From an uncultured Spirochaetaceae bacterium (GTDB taxonomy: Bacteria > Spirochaetota > Spirochaetia > Sphaerochaetales > Sphaerochaetaceae): a stretch of 64,000 nt of DNA. Below are positions 61,693-64,000 of this stretch, piece after piece. Location of the stretch: the NCBI GenBank assembly GCA_944392985.1, contig CALXYL010000002.1, forward strand, positions 62,001 through 126,000. The letters run 5' to 3'. Under the pieces are notes generated by a model, which saw nothing but the letters and a program-made list of their open reading frames with translations, searched no databases and was not told where the DNA came from. Positions within the stretch are counted from its first letter, which is position 1; the number at the start of each line of letters is the position of its first letter. The position numbers were made by a program, and so were the translations under genes.

Positions 61693-62392
61693 GGCCAGCC
61701 TCCTTCAGGAATGCCCGCCCCAGATCGGATTCAAAATAACGTTCCTTCGTACCGAAGAAATAGCGGCCGTGGGACAGGTGGAGTATCGTGCGGGCATCAT
61801 TGAGGGCAGGATGTATATCATGGGTGACCATCATGATCGTTATGCCGGAGGAATTAAGCAGACGGAGAAGGGCATAGAGCTCTGAGGATGTCGCTGGGTC
61901 GAGGCTTGAAGCTGGTTCATCGAGGAATATGAGCTTCTCGGTTGCCATGAGAGCGCGGGAGAGAAGCACCCGCTGCTGCTGGCCTCCGGAAAGCTCCTGG
62001 AATGATGCATGCGCGTAACGGTCCATACCCAGCCTCTCCAGATTCTCCCCTGCCCTCTCCTTCTCCTCACGCGTATAGCCGAAGAGCTTTCTGTGGCGAT
62101 TAAGGCAGCCTGACAGCACGACCTCCATCACAGACGATGGGAAATCACGCTGGATACCTGAGGACTGAGGCAGGTATCCGATCTCATTCTTCCTCAGCCC
62201 GCCCTTGTATTCGATCGTACCTCCAAGGGGCTCAACAAGCGAGAGAACAGTCTTTACGAATGTGCTCTTGCCTGACCCGTTCTCCCCGACGATGCAGAGG
62301 TAATCCCCTTCAGCAACGGTGAACGACAGCGATGTTATGATGGCCTGTCCCTCGTAGCCAAGGGTCAGGTCCTTCCCTTCTATAAGCGTCAA
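61682..62392 (-). CDS. znuC: Zinc ABC transporter ATP-binding protein
   Basis: The 236-residue ATPase has Walker A GENGSGKST (residues about 37-45), a Q-loop in YLPQSSGI, signature LSGGQQQRV, Walker B LIFLDEPASSLD and the switch histidine in MVTHDI. It overlaps znuA by 4 bases. Confidence 0.92.
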   Translation of the reverse strand: MTLIEGKDLTLGYEGQAIITSLSFTVAEGDYLCIVGENGSGKSTFVKTVLSLVEPLGGTIEYKGGLRKNEIGYLPQSSGIQRDFPSSVMEVVLSGCLNRHRKLFGYTREEKERAGENLERLGMDRYAHASFQELSGGQQQRVLLSRALMATEKLIFLDEPASSLDPATSSELYALLRLLNSSGITIMMVTHDIHPALNDARTILHLSHGRYFFGTKERYFESDLGRAFLKEAGHDH

Positions 62393-63306
62393 TTGAGCAC
62401 CTCCCTCAGTATTTCCGCATTCCCTTCCATGAAATCCACATAGTCCTTCCCGCTCAGGAAATCAGCGGCAGTCACAGCATGCATCGTGCTGAATTCCCGC
62501 ACCGAACACCCCGCCTCATCAGCAATGACGGATGCAATCATCGGGGAGGAGAACTCGACTGTAAGCACTGCGGGGACACCAAGTTCCCTGGCCTTGTCGA
62601 TGAGGAACGCGACAGTCCTCGCACTGGGTTCGCTCTCCTCTGCGCAGCCCGGGAACGCTGCAAAGTAGTCAAGGCCATACTCCCTGACAAAGTAAAGCAG
62701 AGGGAAACGCGAGGCGAAGATAAGCGTATTCCTCTCCGCGTTCCTGACAATCTCCCTTATTTCACTTTCGCATCGGGCAATGCGGGATATATATGATCCA
62801 GCGTTCTCCATGAAGCGTTCCTTCCCTTCCGGCTCGATGGAGGAAAGCGCAGCGGCCAGGTTGTTGATTATCACGATCTCATTGGCAGGACTGGTCCATA
62901 CATGCTCATCCAGCTCGCTTTCATGATGGTGATGATCCTCCTCCATCCCTTCCTTCTCCTCCGCATAGAGAAGAGGGACCTGCTCTGTAAGCACGAATGC
63001 ACGGGGAGGATCATCAGTTGCCTCAAGCATCGATGAAAGCCATTCATCTGAAGGGCCTCCCGTGTAGATGACCAGATCGCATCGGGCTATCCTGACGGCA
63101 TCCCGCGGTGTGGGATCATAGCTGTGGCTCTCCACTCCTGGAGGAATGAGCATCTCCAGGCCATCGGTTCCGCCAAGAACTGCCCTCGCGGCATCATAGG
63201 AAGGGAAATCGGCCGCGATGATCGAAAGCACCTCTTCCTCCGCTTCTTCCTGATGGCATGATGGAAGGAGAAAGAGAGGGAGCAGAAGAAGCATCATAAG
63301 CCTCAT
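62389..63306 (-). CDS. znuA: Zinc ABC transporter substrate-binding lipoprotein
   Basis: The 305-residue cluster-9 binding protein has a signal peptide (MRLMMLLLLPLFLLPSC) ending in a lipobox with cysteine. The mature protein holds metal ligands in the family positions (GVESHSYDPTPRD; DEHVWTSP) and an acidic, histidine-rich loop EEDHHHHESELDEH typical of zinc (ZnuA) rather than manganese binders. Start chosen at ATG 63306, overlapping the zur stop by 4 bases, because the signal peptide starts there. Confidence 0.92.
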   Translation of the reverse strand: MRLMMLLLLPLFLLPSCHQEEAEEEVLSIIAADFPSYDAARAVLGGTDGLEMLIPPGVESHSYDPTPRDAVRIARCDLVIYTGGPSDEWLSSMLEATDDPPRAFVLTEQVPLLYAEEKEGMEEDHHHHESELDEHVWTSPANEIVIINNLAAALSSIEPEGKERFMENAGSYISRIARCESEIREIVRNAERNTLIFASRFPLLYFVREYGLDYFAAFPGCAEESEPSARTVAFLIDKARELGVPAVLTVEFSSPMIASVIADEAGCSVREFSTMHAVTAADFLSGKDYVDFMEGNAEILREVLN

Positions 63307-63686
63307 ACCCCGCTCCTCCTGCACTCATCGCAGATCCCTTCGATTATCGTTGAATCCAGCGCCTGGAACCCGGAGGAGGAAACAATCTCCTCGATGCGCC
63401 TTGTCTCTTCCGGCCCAAGATGGGCAGTCCTGCCACAGCAGCGGCATCGGATATGCATATGATCGGTACACTCCGCATTCCTGTACTGGTAGATGGCTTT
63501 TCTGCCTTCATTTCCCGTCCTGCAGAGCAATCCCTCATCTGAAAGCTGGCCGATCAGGCGATAGAGCGTTGAGCGGGGGATCGCCGGCAGCGCCGCCTCC
63601 GCCTCCTCCGGGGTGAAGCCCCTTTCGCTCGATGAGCGGAAGAAGCCGATTACGGCCATCCGCTGCTTTGTATTGTACTGTCCCAT
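63303..63686 (-). CDS. zur: Fur-family regulator, Zur-type
   Basis: The 127-residue protein has a winged helix (residues about 5-75; IPRSTLYRLIGQLSDEGLL recognition region), the Fur-family metal site HMHIRCRCCGRTAHLG, and a C-terminal CDECRR motif completing the structural zinc site with CRCC. Lying at the head of a znu operon, it is most likely the zinc-uptake repressor. Its promoter carries a 7-1-7 Fur-type box. Start ATG 63686 lies 9 bases after the -10 box with no ribosome-binding site, so translation is probably leaderless. Confidence 0.88.
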   Translation of the reverse strand: MGQYNTKQRMAVIGFFRSSSERGFTPEEAEAALPAIPRSTLYRLIGQLSDEGLLCRTGNEGRKAIYQYRNAECTDHMHIRCRCCGRTAHLGPEETRRIEEIVSSSGFQALDSTIIEGICDECRRSGV

Positions 63687-63693
63687 GGGAAAC

Positions 63694-63724
63694 TGAGAAT
63701 AATTCCCATATTCAAAACAGTCAA
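63694..63724 (-). promoter_or_regulatory. zur-znu operon promoter with overlapping Zur-type box
   Basis: On the minus strand TTGACT (63724-63719) and TATTCT (63701-63696) are separated by exactly 17 bases, the best sigma-70 promoter in the window. Overlapping the -10 is TGAGAAT-A-ATTCCCA (63694-63708), a 7-1-7 inverted repeat with one mismatch, the architecture of Fur-family operators. The box lies 8 bases from the zur start codon, so the regulator would block its own transcription when zinc is plentiful. Confidence 0.8.
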
Positions 63725-63727
63725 TGC

Positions 63728-64000
63728 CTACGCGGAAAAGAGCTTCCCTGCCTCCTCCGGCTCATTGGTGATGATGGAATCCAGATGCCAGCGATGGCAC
63801 TGCAGCATATCGGAGCGGCTATTGACTGTCCATGCATTGATCCTGATGCCTTCTCCCTGCAGCTCTGCAACCGCCTCGTCGGAAAGGAGGCTGAATGATG
63901 GATGATAGCATTCAATGCCCATGCCATTCATCGCAGCGCCCATGTTCCTTATCGCTGCTCCTTCATAGAGAAGCCCCGCCGGTATCTCCGGAGCGAGCTT
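63728..64000 (-). CDS. Glycerophosphodiester phosphodiesterase (partial, C-terminal part)
   Basis: The frame is open from the window edge to a stop at 63728 (about 90 residues visible). The end INAWTVNSRSDMLQCHRWHLDSIITNEPEEA matches the C-terminal strand-helix of glycerophosphodiester phosphodiesterases (family WTVN...DGIITDxP). These enzymes release glycerol 3-phosphate from phospholipid head groups. The zur promoter begins immediately after its stop. Confidence 0.8.
   Translation of the reverse strand, partial: KLAPEIPAGLLYEGAAIRNMGAAMNGMGIECYHPSFSLLSDEAVAELQGEGIRINAWTVNSRSDMLQCHRWHLDSIITNEPEEAGKLFSA

Noticed and set aside
1-64000. Mobile elements, CRISPR arrays, tRNA genes
   Set aside because: No transposase or integrase motifs, no regularly spaced repeats and no tRNA-like cloverleaf were seen in the short intergenic gaps.

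Overview
The window is one contiguous piece of a bacterial chromosome. It is densely packed, with roughly 49 protein genes, many stop/start overlaps (shared ATGA or TGATG, or 8-base overlaps), and no gap above about 250 bases. It contains no rRNA, tRNA, CRISPR array, insertion sequence or prophage that I can see. Gene content points to an anaerobic, sugar-fermenting spirochaete, most likely of the Sphaerochaetaceae type. Supporting features are solute-binding proteins ending their signal region in FAGGAGE-like sequences without a lipobox cysteine, a short alanyl-tRNA synthetase lacking the C-terminal domains, GTP-dependent PEP carboxykinase, 4Fe-4S aldo/keto reductase, and several YesM/YesN-controlled sugar ABC transporters. 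The lineage is inference; no marker gene was compared.

Layout. 1-2468: 3' part of a helicase-like/PD-(D/E)XK nuclease (AddB-like). 2514-5555: CPBP membrane protease, secreted or anchored DNA/RNA nuclease, ferredoxin-type aldo/keto reductase, each with its own promoter. 5596-11911 (minus): a dpp-type oligopeptide/nickel-family ABC transporter operon with an embedded MtaA/UroD-like methyltransferase. It is divergent from a two-gene unit (12067-13165) of a cysteine-less ferredoxin-like protein and an AraC regulator. 13167-15339: acetyltransferase and a lone groEL. 15425-19213 (minus): lemA, DUF2207, and a polyprenol/phytol-kinase-like pair. 19369-21419: argR with visible promoter and operator, then pgi. 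21486-26672 (minus): a sugar ABC transporter plus cytoplasmic heparinase II/III-type lyase, with a divergent YesM/YesN two-component system (26795-30047).

30103-30791: two small unknown genes. 30837-34862 (minus): pfk-ppx-ppk, linking glycolysis with polyphosphate. 35103-39350: gdhA, DUF1846 protein, sodium-coupled amino-acid transporter. 39392-41353: MATE exporter and a small envelope beta-barrel-like protein. 41477-44573: OPT transporter, rlmN, Xre regulator. 44637-48252 (minus): panE, a divergent DprA-like protein, alaS. 48342-52032: an operon with two different histidine kinases and a YesN response regulator, facing a second sugar ABC transporter (52089-55248, minus). 55438-57996 (minus): small lipoprotein and pckG. 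58154-60226: U32 peptidase-family protein. 60190-63686 (minus): zur-znuA-znuC-znuB-mgtC. The right edge holds a glycerophosphodiester phosphodiesterase fragment.

The most striking whole-window signal is that about a dozen genes without a Shine-Dalgarno sequence have a sigma-70 -10 box (TATAAT, TATTCT, TAGAAT and similar) ending only 6-11 bases before the start codon. This predicts leaderless or nearly leaderless mRNAs, alongside ordinary AGGAGG-led genes inside operons. The most unusual locus is 7166-13165. There a zinc-type methyltransferase sits within a peptide-type ABC operon, next to a protein that looks like a corrinoid-activation ferredoxin domain with its cysteine loop removed.
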